The notes: generated from the sequence alone by a model not told the origin. DNA of 64,000 nucleotides from Bathynomus jamesi (GCA_023014485.1 JAJOZX010001000.1:101001-165000); one strand, 5' to 3'. Positions 41,035 to 53,158 are shown, numbered from the stretch's first letter. Made by a program: numbers and translations.

Positions 41035-44000
41035 TAGTCCAGGCAATTTGTAGTTAGACCTGGGCAAATTTGCTTCAGAAGCTTTCTAAACTGTTTCCAG
41101 CTCAGGAACCATTGCCGAATAACATATCCAAAATCCGACAAAATTGGACCCCGGGAACACCCCCAAAAATGAAATTCAAAATGGCGGACTGGATGTTTCC
41201 TACGGAAAAAAAAAAATATATAATTTACGCTTTTATTTATAGAGATACATTTGATGCTTTTTCTTTCAGTTGTAATGTTTTAAATAATTCAACAATATAC
41301 AACACAACCAGTTATTACGCAAATATAATGTTATATAGCTTTTTACAGATTTTTATAATCAATAATACAACAATTATTTTTTTCCCAGTTTCAAGTTATG
41401 TTCATTACAGAAGAAGTGATACCTGGTCACAAACATACAGAAATTAATCCTCTTCATCACTATCATCGGATAGATTACCGGTACTTGGGTTGTTATCGCA
41501 ACCACTGATTTGGCACTCGCCACAAGCGGCTGAACAGGGCATTTCATTACGCTTGCATCCACATCTTGAAGTAGCACATTTCGTTTGCAGGAGCAGCGGA
41601 TCATGTTGAGTAGATAATTTGGAGCTGGTGGCTTGTCGCAGGCTGTAGGGTAGTAGGAATTATTCTTTACATACCAACCCCACTGTTCTGCATCGATCTT
41701 CTCTTCTGTAGACTTCCAGATTAGTATTTGAAAGTATGTGCGAAAGCTGTGGTACTTTGTGGACGCATCGGTAGGTGGCAAACGTTCGGGTGTAACAAAA
41801 GATTTAGCTGTAGCTACCTTTTCAACTAACATTCGATGACGTAGTGCGTTAGTGGATTCAAATGTTTTGCAGCCATACAACAGAAGCATTGCCTTTCTTC
41901 CAGCGGCTTCAATGTCAGAGTGTTGGCAACAATCAGAACAGAATGTATTTGCAACTGAACGGAGTTCAGCCACCTTCATCAGTGTGTCGAATGCTTTGGC
42001 TTTACCGATCGAAAAAATTCTGGATGTGCTATCACAGCCCGTGAAAGCATGCACAAACAGGAGATACTTGCAGATGTCATTGCCTAACAATGATTGAATG
42101 CTGAGAATATCATACACAGGATTAGGAGATGGTCCCCGTCTTATATCGCTGCGATAGTACAACTTGAAACCACTGTCCTTGGCATGGTACAGAAGGAGAA
42201 TCAGCAAGTCGGTGTCTTCCCTATTACTGTTGTAGTTGCATTTTCTGATGAGGAAACTGCTGCACGAACGATGTCCACATCAGCATCCCCATCTGCGTTG
42301 TGAACAGTACACCCGTGCTTCTTCAACATCTCACCTACGAGGGAAATAAATGCTTGCTTGTTGTTTTCATTAGCCAAGAAGTGTTCCTTCTGGCCAACAA
42401 ACTTCATGCTTGGACTGAGATTCACATTTCTGCTTGTCTTGGTGCTGCGTCTTCTGTGGGTCATGTCCTTGATCGTAGGAGAGCTGCTGTAGCCATCAAA
42501 AACAATGATTGCTTTTCCATATGTTTTCAGAGTGAAATCGGCATATGAGTTGGCGATGCTGTCATATGTTTCATCTTGACGCCAGGAAACACGATGTAGT
42601 AGAGATCCCCATCCAATACGTACTGGTCTGTGCACTGAATTTCTTGAACTTCTTCCATGCGTAAAGTGTCAGTGTATTTGATTATTGCATGAGCTAGCTG
42701 AGACTTATCGGGTTTCCTCAAGATACTTCGTGATTCGAACAATGCAGGAGGATATGCACACAGTTCGTAACACATGACATCTTCAAGATTCATGTCTCCG
42801 CCAGTGGCAACAGTCATCATTCTCTGAAACAGTAGTGCAGGATCTACTTCTATATCTGAAGCATCAGTGATCACAACGGCAGAAGCAGATCCTAGTGTTT
42901 TCACTTTGTCAGATCTTTTGGCAGAATATGTAAAGGCTTGTTTCCCAATCATTTTTACGACAATGTTCGTACCGATTGAATGCAATTGATGAACGTTAAC
43001 TCCAGGATCAGCAGTTAACCCTGTTACAATGTTGCAGAGACCCGAGGTAGAATGGAATGGGGATAAGAATTCCAGACGTTCAAGTACTTTCTTCATGTCA
43101 TTACTGTCCCTGATTTGTCTACTTCCCCTCATTTCCTTGTGCTGTTCACTACTTTCCAACAAAACTCTGGTGTATTCCTGCATTGCTAAGTTATAAGTGG
43201 AACACAGAGGCATAGAAAAGAGCCACGTTGTCCTTTGGATGTCTGTAAATCCACTTCCGCGTGTCAGTCCGCCTCTGCTTTTCAGGGAACGCATTAGTAC
43301 TTGTTCTATCACCAGGTCTGTGCCGAGTCCGGCCCATAATCTGTCGCTTCTTCTTACCACAAACTTACCTTCCTGGAACATTTTGTTAACGGCTGGATTT
43401 TCAGAAGGCAAACTTAACATTTTCTGCAGGTACAGGTATATCGATTTCAGGTAATTGTGATGTCCGGCTGCTGCAATTATGGGGATGGTCTCCAGCATAG
43501 CTTGCAAGTGCAAATCCCACGAGCCGGTTCTGTCTGCTGTTATCAAGGAACGTGCAATGTTGATCATTCGCTGGTATTCCAACCAGAGTTGACTTGTTTG
43601 CGAAGTAGATTGTAGGTCAGTTTTCTTCCCATCCAAAGTGGTAGCAATCTGAGACAATGCATTCGAAGATTCCACATCCTCAACTGATTGTTTGGCGGTC
43701 ATAACATCGTCGAGCAGGTCACAAGCTTCCTTATGGAGGTCATGAGGAGTTCCATCTTCATTACGAGGGAAAACGTCTGCGACTAGTAAGGTACTAAGAG
43801 CTGCATCTACTATCATATGACCACGTATCGCTCTTGAAACAGCTTTTCCAGACATCATGTGTTGCACGGCATTTGGTCCGTATATTTCTTGAAGTACTTC
43901 AGACAATCCTGAACCATTCATAAGAGTACCGACTGCTCCCAAAAGATTCATCAGAGTGTGAAATGATCCCAGCATTGAAACAATGTCCTGCAGGTCTCTC

Positions 44001-46398
44001 TGTTCATTGATGATTTGGGAAGCTTTCCAGAACAAAGGCTGATCAAAGGTAATAATGCATGGGACTTTTTGATCGCGTGCTATCTTGCTCAAATATAGTA
44101 ATGTCGAAAATATGCAGGTCATGTCAGTTGGCGACATATCTATGATGGGAAGGAACGTGATCGACGCCACACCTGGATGTGAGACACTTGATCCACCGTG
44201 AATTGCCTGCATTGTTCCGGACCAACTTGGACCTGATCTTTCTGCTGAAGATATCTGCCAGAGAAGACTAAGTCGACTTATGGTGGCAGTGGGTACTGGA
44301 AGTTCGCGGAATGAGATGTCCCTCAACATGCTTCTCGCGTGTCTATATTCCCTAATGTCAACGGTTGCAATCTTCTTAATGTCATTGTCACCAACATTAC
44401 GCCTGTGAATAGAAGGGTGGATCTTGATCTTCGGAGTTATTGCGGCAATCATACCCATTCCATGAAAGGTATTCTTCCCATCCAAAGTGCAGACATCATG
44501 ATCGACGTTATCTGCTGCTAGAAGGACTGCAGTGTTTTCATCAACAGTAAAAGAGCCAGACCCACTTGCCAGCGCCGCGTTTCTTTCGAATCTTGTTACT
44601 TCTGCATACGACGAACAGTAACCCAGCTGATGGAGAACGTCAATAAGGTACCTTGACCTAAAGTTGTGGTGTAGCTGAACCGACAAACCGATCTGTAGTG
44701 GACATAGTAATCCTCTAGGACGGGTTGCTTGCATAATGCTCTGCCCAATTGCACCTATTTTTCTTGAAGCATCCTGTCCCGCAAATGCTTTTGATAATAG
44801 CAATTTCAGACTGTTGGGAATGTAATCAAGAGCACTTTCTGCAGTGATGTCATTTGGAGATGGATACACATCTTTTCTAGGCGAGTCGACAGACTTGATA
44901 TCACTTCTGATTATTTTTGCAGCAGCTTCTACTAGGTAAATCTTCTGTAGCTCTATATCTATATCACATTCTTTCGACTTTTTGTGATAATCTATAAGAA
45001 TTTCATTAGCTGTCTCTCGTAGTGTTACTACATCTGCCTTCCCACTTTCACCTGATATTATGATCTTGTCTCCGTAACGTTCTAAAAGCTTTCTCTTCAT
45101 GTGCCTGCGTTCGTAGACAGAGCTCTGACTTCCTTGAAGATATTCCTCCATTTTGGAAATTAGGTCTCCAATCAACAGTTGTTCATCATCATTCTCTTCC
45201 AGGTAAGCACAGGTCTGAAGGAATGCTTGGTGTTGCTCTTCATTAGTTGGTCTCCCTTTCTTCGAATCATGATCGTCGGAGGAGTATGCGCGAGGAATGT
45301 TTTTTCCACTTCGAAAATTTACGCTGCAGGTGTGATGGTAGACACAATCTGCAGCAGGAAGATCACGAAGATAATACTCCAGACGGCCTTTTACATTAAA
45401 CGACCATTCATTGCAGCGGCTTTCACAGCACCTTTTTATGGTTTCGGAGAACTCTGTAGTTCTTATTTTGACATGCTCTGATTTTGGTTTGTGTTTGGAA
45501 AAAAAGTCCACAAAGGTATCACAAAACAAACAGTGAGTAGCACTGGAAAATGCGTATTCATGAAAACGAGCACTTTTCCTTGGTATTGCCTCGGCTGCGA
45601 TCTGTCGCTTCTTTATTTCAATGGTCTTTTTATCCGTAAACCTTTTCCTACATACAACGTGAACACTTATTCCAGCTGTTGCAACAACATCGCTTCCACG
45701 GCTGCGGCTGGATGCATTTATACCATCTGCTCCTCTTTTTTGCGAGATGTGAACCACTTCCTGTCCGCTGTCCAATTTCTCCTTACAAAACACGCACAAT
45801 TCTTCAGGGGTCTGCATTCTTGAAGGCGGACGCACACCGAGTCAGCCGTACACCGAGTCAGTCTGAAACAGAAAACACAAATTAATAAACTGTGTTGCAG
45901 TATTTAAAAGGAGTACATAATAACAGTTTTAAAGAAAATGACAAGCACAAATACGCAGATTTGATAGTGGGTAGTAGGAATTAAAGAGTTGTATATAATA
46001 TAAGTTTATAAAGATGTAGCAATGTCCATTCTCACATACACTCCATACAGTATATTTTTTTACATTACGTGACGTCATAGTTTAATACTAGCCGCCTAAT
46101 ACAATTTTTAGTGTCATATAGGTTAATTTAGAAACGAAAATGTGTTTTAAAACATTTTACTGATCAAGAAAAACGTCATAATTCTCTCTACAAAGCGAAA
46201 TTAAAATTTATTGTATTTCGTAGGAAACTGCCAGTCCGCCATTTTGAATTTCATTTTTGGGGGTGTTCCCGGGGTCCAATTTTGTCGGATTTTGGATATG
46301 TTATTCTGCAATGGTTCCTGAGCTGGAAACAGTTTAGAAAGCTTCTGAAGCAATTTTGCCCAGGTTGAAGCTATTTTTGCTCTAGATTGCCTGGACTA
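41035..46398 (-). mobile_element. 5.4 kb TIR transposon, termini TAGTCCAGGCAAT
   Basis: TAGTCCAGGCAAT at 41035 and ATTGCCTGGACTA at 46398 begin TIRs of roughly 150-180 bp with matching blocks (TTTCTAAACTGTTTCCAGC, AATTTTGTCGGATTTTGG, TTCAAAATGGCGGACTGG). A 3-bp TSD TAG lies at 41032-41034 and 46399-46401. It interrupts the 3' UTR of LINE B. Its single minus-strand gene spans nearly the whole element. Confidence 0.87.
41447..45835 (-). pseudogene. Giant (~1,500 aa) element protein with zinc-binding N-terminus and FEN/XPG-like C-terminus
   Basis: The main frame is 45835-42527 (1,102 codons), followed by 42635-42201 and 42207-41374 after two small frameshifts. N-terminus: C14-x2-C17...H59-x2-C62, then C102-x2-C105 and YHHTCSVNF, zinc-ribbon-like. 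The middle is not recognised (LGYCSSYAEVTRFERNAAL, LAADNVDHDVCTLDGKNTFH). The C-terminus shows IIVFDGYSSSPTIKDMTHRR, then HGCTVHNADGDADVDIV, then HAFTGCDSTSRIFSIGKAKA. That order resembles FEN1/XPG nucleases (VFDG; acidic EAEA-like cluster; GCDYxxxxxGIG). A Cys-rich tail (MIRCSCKRNVLL) follows. A nuclease role is inferred. No established transposase core was recognised. Confidence 0.65.
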
Positions 46399-46409
46399 TA
46401 GGGGGTTAA

Positions 46410-47070
46410 GAGAAGAGAATAAGGGGTTAAGTAAGTAGCAACCCTATCACTCGTGGGTTAACATTCATTCAGAAAAAGAGAAAAAAGACTCACCATCATC
46501 ATCCGCCGGCCACTGCCAACAAGTCAGAAAAATAGTCGGAGAGAATAGGAAAGATTGCAGAACGGTCCTCTACTCCATAGGGAGGTAGAGCCCACTCTGC
46601 CGGAAAGGGGTGAAAGATGAAGAGAAATAAAATAAGAACGCTTACAAACCATGCAATACATTCTTAACTCAAAGCAACACATTCTTCCAGCTGTTGCAGA
46701 CCGATCCTCCACTCCATAGGGAGGTAGAGAATGCAGCCCACTAGGCTGGAAAGGCGTGAAAGACGAAAAGAAGTAAAATAAGAACGCATTACAAACCATG
46801 CAACACATTCTTAACTCAAACACTATCATACCATGCAAACTACAGACATGCAATAAAGAGAGTTACAGACATGCAAACAAGGAGAGAAGCAGAAAAAAAG
46901 TATAAAGAATAACAAAAAGTGGGGTTAATTTACTCAACAAGCTACAACTAAGTTCGTGTTAGTCTAATTTTTAATTTTTTATTTTTTGCTGGCATGTCAC
47001 AAGCTGGCATTAGACATCAATAGACTCATCCCCGATTACCACCCCCAGAGCTCCTGTTGTCAATTGTTTT
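46410..47070 (-). repeat. LINE B 3' UTR with an internal tandem duplication
   Basis: ATAGGGAGGTAGAG with flanking sequence occurs twice, at about 46560-46680 and 46690-46810 (unit about 130-150 bp). The rest aligns with the 3' UTR of LINE A. No coding function. Confidence 0.8.
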
Positions 47071-47077
47071 TTTTATT

Positions 47078-48238
47078 TTATACAACGTTAATATTTTTAA
47101 AATGCCTATCTAGACGGTTTTTAAACACATTAACGCTGGTAGAGTTCACAACGGGCGCGGGAAGATTATTCCATTTATCAATTACTTTAAACGTAAAGAA
47201 CTTTTTAGCGATATTAGTAATGAAACGTCTGCCACGCAACTTAAATTCGTTATTACGAGTATTGCTGTTATCGAAAGTGAACAGTTTGTCAAAATTTACG
47301 TTATCGATGTTATTAACGATTTTGAAAACTACAATAAGCTCCCCCCTTAATCTCCTAGTTTCAAGTGAATGCAAGTCTAATTCTTTAATCCTATCTTCAT
47401 AAGGCTTGTTGCGCAATGACGGAATTAGTTTCGTGGCACGACGCTGAACCCTTTCCAACCTATCAATGTCCTCACGCAAATACAGGTACCAAAACTGAAC
47501 GACATATTATAAATGAGGCCTGACTAGGGACTTGTAAAGGGGCAACATAATATCCTTCGATTTAAATTTGAAATTACGCGCTACGAAGCCTAACATCCTA
47601 TTAGCTTTTGCGCAAGACTGCAGGCACTGGTTCCTAACTTTTAAATCCTTAGACATGCGTACGCCTAAATCTACTTCCTCGTCAACGCTCGCTAACTCTC
47701 CATCATCCATCGTGTACGTGTAATTATTGTTACGAGAACCTATATGCAAAACTTTACATTTGTTTACGTTAAATTGCATCTGCCACTTATCCGTCCACTC
47801 CATAATCCTATTTACATCGTCTTGGAGCCTATTTCTATCGTCCTCGTTAACAACCTTACTGCCTATTTTAGTATCGTCCGCGAATTTTGACACGTTACTA
47901 GTCAATTCTACATCTATATCGTTAATGTAAATTACGAATAGCAATGGGCCTAACACTGAACCCTGTGGGATACCGCTACCTACATCCAACCACCCCGATT
48001 CACTACCATTAACAACGACCCTCTGTCTCCTAGCACGAAGCCATTCCTCTAACCAGTTAGCTACCTGACCGCGTATACCGTGCGCTTTAACCTTCGCAAT
48101 TAATCTTCTATGCGGAACTGTATCGAACGCCTTTTTAAAATCTAAATAAATAACGTCAGCCGCTCTGTGCCTATCGTATTCGCGCACGATTTCGTTATAA
48201 AATTCTAACAAATTAGTTAAACAAGATCGGTACTTACG
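47078..48238 (-). pseudogene. LINE B reverse transcriptase, C-terminal half
   Basis: Frame 48211-47507 carries YLDFKKAFDTVPH, GIPQGSVLGPLLFVIYIN, the catalytic FADDTKIG block and LYKSLVRPHL. A stop and shift near 47507 separate it from 47479-47078 (RLERVQRRATKLIP, VIDKWNNLPAPVVNS, FKNRLDRHFKN), the typical CR1 C-terminus. Well preserved, so fairly young. Confidence 0.93.
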
Positions 48239-48769
48239 TATTAACGGGGGGCCACCACATACTGATGATTGGTTAGGTTAAGTTGTAATATTTTCGATAA
48301 TTTACTCAGACTCATGGCCGTCATACGTATCGGAACATCTAGCAGAGTCAGGATTTCAACACTTTAAAGTTAACCACAAGTACAATTTCGTCAACCCGGA
48401 AACTGGTACTCACACACAAGAGATCGAAAGCTCTGGGGACCAGCTAAGTGGAGAAATAAAAAGCATCGAGGCACTGCACGGTGCACGCCATCACCTAGAG
48501 TCATATCTTGTTGAATTTATGTGGCGACAGTTAGTACATGATCACGATCCATTCAATTCCATTCTTAATGCTATTAAAATTTTTTGGCCTCCAGAAACAA
48601 ATGTTTCTAATGTGTAACATGTATTAATCATTGTAAATATTTTAAAAAATATTGCTATTTAAAAAATATGATGTATTTGAAATTTTAAACTAACGAAAAT
48701 ATTACAACTTAACCGAACCAATCATCAATATATATATATGTGGTGGCCCCCTGTTAATACGTAAGTACC
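48239..48769 (+). mobile_element. Merlin (IS1595-like) transposon, deleted
   Basis: The ends start GGTACTTACGTATTAAC and are inverted at the right. TIRs run about 75 bp (GGGGGCCACCACATA, GATGATTGGTT). An 8-bp TSD ACAAGATC is at 48231-48238 and 48770-48777. Terminal GG and 8-9 bp TSDs fit Merlin. Length 531 bp with only the 3' end of the transposase. Confidence 0.9.
48296..48619 (+). pseudogene. Merlin transposase, C-terminal part (ISXO2-like domain)
   Basis: It reads YSDSWPSYVSEHLAESGFQH, FKVNHKYNFVNPETGTHTQE, then YLVEFMWRQLVHD, the second-Asp to C-terminal region of ISXO2/IS1595-type DDE transposases. The N-terminus and first Asp are missing, so it is inactive. Confidence 0.9.
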
Positions 48770-50440
48770 ACAAGATCTATGTCGTCGAAAATCATGCTGA
48801 CTACTATTAATGAAATCGCGACTTTCTAAGTGATCGATAATACGATCCCTAACTACAGATTCCAAAAGTTTACCGACAATTGACGTTAAACTAATGGGCC
48901 TATAATTGCTAGCTACTGTGCGGTCGCCCTTTTTAAAAATGGGCGTAACGTTAGCTAATTTGAAGTCTTCAGGAATAATCCCCGTTTCGAGTGACTGATT
49001 AAAAATCTTCGTTAAGGGGCCTACAATAACGTCTTTCAAATCTTTCAAAAGTCTAGGATAAGAAGCGTCAGGGCCTGGAGCCTTGCTAACTTTTAGCTTA
49101 TCGATAAATGCGCAATCTCACAATTAGTTCATCCAAAATAGTCTTGCTACTAAGTGGAACGATATCGTCCACGTTGTGGACATTATTTACGTCTTCTATG
49201 GTAAAAACTGCCGCAAAAAAGTTATTGAAAATACCCGCCATCGCCTGAGCGTCAGAAGCCAAAGCGCCGTTAACATCCACAAGAGGGCATATGTTATCTT
49301 TTATCGGCTTACGATTATTGACGTATTCAAAAAACCTTTTTGGATTATGTTTACTATCCGCAGCTATAAGTATCTCTAAATTACGCTCAGCATTCCTAAC
49401 TGATCTTTTAACCTGACGTCTAAGCTCGATATATCTATTAAAGTTAGCTGCCGTGCCATTACGCTTAAGTCTATACGCTCTGTTACGCTCGTTTATGAAC
49501 TCGCCTATTTCCCCAGTCCACCACTTGGGCTTACCATGATTTCTAGCGCGCTTCGGCCTACGCGGAATAAACTCCCTTTCAATATTCATAAAACTTTCTT
49601 TAAACGCCTCCCAATGCAAATTTGTGTCATTACCCATAAATAAATTATCCCAGTCCACTACTCTCATCCTATCGGCAAAACTATCAAAATTAGCCCTACG
49701 AAAATCAGGGGCTTCTATTACGTTACTATCCTTAGTGTTTTCTATCAATAGCTTAAACCTAATAATTTGATGATCACTACATCCTAAACTCTCACCTACT
49801 TCTAAACCTTCGACTATATTTTCGCCGTTCATCGCCAAATCTAAAATATTGTCACCGCGTGTTGGTTCGGTAACCATCTTTCGTAAAAAATTATCTTCCA
49901 TGAACTCAATCAATCTCAAACCCTCCTTATTACCAGTAAAAGTCTCATAATTACCATTAGGGCAGTTAAAGTCTCCGACAATTATACTATTCTGATTGTC
50001 AATAAAGTTACCAAGAAGTGAGTAAAATCTAGTATCGGTATCGAGGGGTTGAACCGGAGGTCTATAAACAACAACAAAATTAAAACTACTATAATACTAC
50101 GCGCCCTAACTTCAACGCATATCGCATTAATTGCTGCCGGAAAATCTATCTTAACCTTGATAGCCCTAAGGGAATTACAAATGTACAGCAAAACGCCGCC
50201 TCCAATCCTATGTAACCTATCATTAGTAAAGAGTTTAAAACCCGGTATATCAAGTTCCCCCAACAAGTCCCGAGTCACGGTATTTAACCACGTTTCAGTG
50301 ATCGCAACTATATCGTAGTTGCCGGAATAAATTATCGCCTTAAATTCGTTTAATTTACTTCTAATACTACGCGCGTTACAATAAAAGACGTTTAAGTTAT
50401 TTTTTACCACGGGCCGGCGTTTTAAACTATTTTTCACGTC
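48770..50440 (-). pseudogene. LINE B ORF2, endonuclease, linker and RT start
   Basis: Endonuclease: NVFYCNARSIRSKLNEFK, DIVAITETWLN, RIGGGVLLYI. The frame shifts near 50070 (RARSI) and near 49920. Linker frame 49919-49098: EPTRGDNILDLAM, SLGCSDHQIIRFK, PKRARNHGKPKWWTGEIGEF. RT start 49048-48775: DLKDVIVGPLTKIFNQSLE, VASNYRPISLTSIVGK, HDFRRHRSC. The two RT halves join when the Merlin element is removed. Confidence 0.9.
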
Positions 50441-50529
50441 GGGCCCGTGTTCCACGTTTAAAGAAGGCTTCGACCTATACAGCTTTCGTACGTTTTCGTC
50501 AATTAACCTACCTAGCCTAGCATTACCTA

Positions 50530-51675
50530 TTTCATTAAAATGCACCCCCATCTTTTATAAAAAGGCTAGGATCACTGAATTCTGACCACAGCTTTACGAA
50601 GGGTACATTTTCCTCAGCACAAATCTCTTCTAATTTAGTATTAAAAAAAATCGTTTTAGACGTAATCCTAAGACCCAAACCGTGCCTAGGGGTAATACCT
50701 AGAACTAAAGACCTATCTGACCTCGCCTTTAGGGACCTAATTAACCCCCTATATCTCTCCAAAAGGTCAGGCACTCTCGTATCGGGCCTATACGAGTCGT
50801 TGCCCCCTACCATCGTCACCAACATCGAGTGACGGAAGGCAACGTCAATCCTATCCACTTCGTCTCTAACTCTGTCAACCCTGGCCCCTGGGAGACAGAC
50901 CCTCCTCCTCTTGGTTGGATGCCGTTCAACGAACTCTGTGTTACCTAGAACTAAAGACCTATCTGACCTCGCCTTTAGGGACCTAATTAACCCCCTATAT
51001 CTCTCCAAAAGGTCAGGCACTCTCGTATCGGGCCTATACGAGTCGTTGCCCCCTACCATCGTCACCAACATCGAGTGACGGAAGGCAACGTCAATCCTAT
51101 CCACTTCGTCTCTAACTCTGTCAACCCTGGCCCCTGGGAGACAGACCCTCCTCCTCTTGGTTGGATGCCGTTCAACGAACTCTGTGTCCATATAGCGCAC
51201 TAAAGAGTCCCCAATTAAAATAGTTTCCCCCTCATTCATGTCCCTTTCCAAATGGGCGAAATTGTTCGAAACCTCGATATGGGGGTTCCTATCACCTAAC
51301 GTACGCGGCCGAGCTCCACCCTTAACTTCTCTAAATACCTCCCTATCTACTAATCTCGGACCAACCTTAACCCTTTCCTCAACTCTATCCAACCTTCCCG
51401 GTAAGCTACCTAAACTAGAAATTACTAACGTCTTCAACGTTAGTATTGGTTCGGCTTTCGTCAACCGTAGCCCTACCCCTGCCCTCATCAAGCGTTGCAA
51501 GTCTTTCCGTTACCTCACGTACACTGCGTTTTATGTCAATTATTTCCTCCCTTAACTCGCAAAAGAAACAAACTGATCTCTCGGTAATCGCCATAGGACC
51601 GCCGTTATAATCTTTAAAATCCGAATACCACCGGTTTGCCCCACACCTAACACACGACGCTTTCTGCGACGGCAT
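50530..51675 (-). pseudogene. LINE B ORF1: CxxC finger, coiled coil and SGNH esterase
   Basis: Frame 51675-51415 has CVRCGANRWYSDF and CFFCELREEI (zinc-finger-like), then a helical REEIIDIKRSVREVTERLAT. It shifts to 51500-50535, with the esterase block IGDSLVRYMD (Ser nucleophile of GDS) and VTMVGGNDSY (block III, GxND). The last block, KDGVHFN, is disrupted by one extra G in a G5 run near 50550. An 82-residue segment is tandemly duplicated. CR1/L2 elements are known to encode such ORF1 esterases. Confidence 0.87.
50697..51188 (-). repeat. 246-bp in-frame tandem duplication in LINE B ORF1
   Basis: 50697-50942 and 50943-51188 are essentially identical. The unit encodes 82 residues from NTEFVERHPTKRRRV to SDRSLVLG, so the GGND esterase block is present twice without loss of frame. 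Confidence 0.95.
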
Positions 51676-51720
51676 CGCGCAGTTAAAATTAGTTTATAAC
51701 CGTCACAAGTTTAAGTTAAA

Positions 51721-52282
51721 TTAAGCCGGCACGCTATGAAAACTTCTAAATCGCTAAAAACCACTAATATTCAGTTACTTAACTATAACATTGTGAATAT
51801 AAACACAAGTATATAAAATTCAAAACTTTCCTAAAGTAAAATTATTAGCAATATGTAAAAGTAGAAGCCATATCAGAGAGCTCAGGAAATGCGACCCTTC
51901 AGTACAGAGTCTGGCTGACCTAGTACAGAGTCTGGCATTATACGGTATAATGCCGTTTCATAGTGATATAGTAGATACTACAGTTACATATAGTCTACAA
52001 TAGGCTCCATACAGAACGCATGTCTGTTTCCTTCTTTGATTATAATGATTATAACAATAATAATAATTATAATGAGTGAGGTATCAACCTTCCGAAATAT
52101 GTCATCTTGGTACTCTCCACTGAAGTGGAGCGGAAAACTAGGGGTGGATAAGTGCTGGATAAAAGTCTGTAAGTGTTCAGCATTCAGCTATGGCTACTAC
52201 AGTAGGTAGTATAACGCTACTTCACTGAAATTTTAGGAGTATAACGCCGTTATACCACGTTACCCCTCGACTACACCCATCG
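51721..52282. other. Right part of the outer DNA element in LINE A
   Basis: Non-coding. A GTACAGAGTCTGGC direct repeat at about 51902 and 51924, an ATTATACGGTATAATG palindrome near 51936-51951, and paired inverted motifs CTCCACT/AGTGGAG near 52120. The end carries GGAGTATAACGCCGTTATAC and GACTACACC, partly inverted relative to 40761-40800. Confidence 0.45.
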
Positions 52283-53158
52283 TGTTAGGCCCACTGCTAT
52301 TCGCAATTTACATTAACGATATAGATGTAGGGTTGACCAGTAACGTGTCAAAATTCGCGGACGATACTAAAATAGTCGGTAAAGTTGTTAACGTGGACGA
52401 TAGAAATAGGGTCCAAGACGATGTAAATAGAATTATGGAGTGGACGGATAAGTGGCAGACGCAATTTAACGTAGACAAATGTAAAGTTTTGCATATAGGT
52501 TCTCGTAACAATAATTACACGTACACATGGATATTAGACAGTTAGCGAGCGTTGACGAGGAAGTAGATTTAGGCGTACGCGTATCTAAGGATTTAAAAGT
52601 TAAGAACCAGTGCCTGGAGTCTTGTGCAAAAGCTAATATGATGTTAGGCTTCATAGCACGTAATTTCGAATTTAAATCGAAGGATATTATATTGCCCCTT
52701 TACAAGTCCCTTGTCAGGCCTCATTTAGAATATGCCGTTCAGTTTTGGTGCCCGTATTTGCGTGAGGATATTGATAGGTTGGAAAGGGTTCAGCGTCCTG
52801 CCACGAAACTAATTCCGACGTTGCGCAACAAGTCTTATGAAGATAGGATTAAAGAGTTGACTTGCATTCACTCGAAACTAGGAGATTAAGGGGGGAGCTT
52901 ATTGAAGTTTTCAAAATCGTTAATAAAATCGATAACGTAAATTTTGACAAATTGTTCACTTTCGATAATAGCAATACTCGTAATAACGGATTTAAGTTAC
53001 GTGGCAGACGTTTCATTACTAACATCGCTAAAAACGTTTTTACGTTTAAATTAATTGATAAATGGAATAATCTTCCCGCGCCCGTTGTGAACTCTACCAG
53101 CGTTAATGTGTTTAAAAACCGTTTAAATAGTCATTTTAAAAATATTAACGTTGTTTAA
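52283..53158 (+). pseudogene. LINE A reverse transcriptase, C-terminal half
   Basis: It continues LINE A after the 11.5 kb insertion: PLLFAIYINDIDVGLTSN, the catalytic FADDTKIV block, EWTDKWQTQFNVDKCKVL, a frame change near 52535, ASVDEEVDLGVRVSKDLK, YKSLVRPHLEYAVQFWCPYL, a second shift near 52885, and the C-terminal LIDKWNNLPAPVVNS to FKNRLNSHFKN. The stop is at 53156-53158. Confidence 0.93.

Larger units (their letters stand above)
40955..51720 (-). mobile_element. CR1-type LINE B (-), with ORF1 and ORF2, two insertions
   Basis: Reading the minus strand: ORF1 (51675-50535), ORF2 endonuclease (50440-49920), linker and RT (49919-47500), C-terminal region (47479-47078), and a long 3' UTR to about 40955. 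The 3' UTR is split by the TAGTCCAGG element (41035-46398) and the RT by a Merlin element (48239-48769). The 3' UTR matches that of LINE A at 53159-53730 (CTTAGGGTCTTTGTTAGCC) and ends near GTAGATCTGTAGATC. Confidence 0.92.
40761..52282. mobile_element. 11.5 kb composite insertion in LINE A with 8-bp TSD
   Basis: TGTTAGGC occurs at 40753-40760 and 52283-52290. Removing 40761-52290 joins GIPQGSVLG to PLLFAIYINDI in frame. The outermost layer is probably a small non-autonomous DNA element (about 194 bp on the left plus about 590 bp on the right) whose ends share GTGTAGTC and GGGTAACG in inverted order. LINE B was inserted into it, with two further elements inside. Confidence 0.8.

Noticed and set aside
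45179..45823. Plus-strand frames over the giant gene
   Set aside because: They are antisense to the 1,102-codon minus-strand frame and show no motifs.
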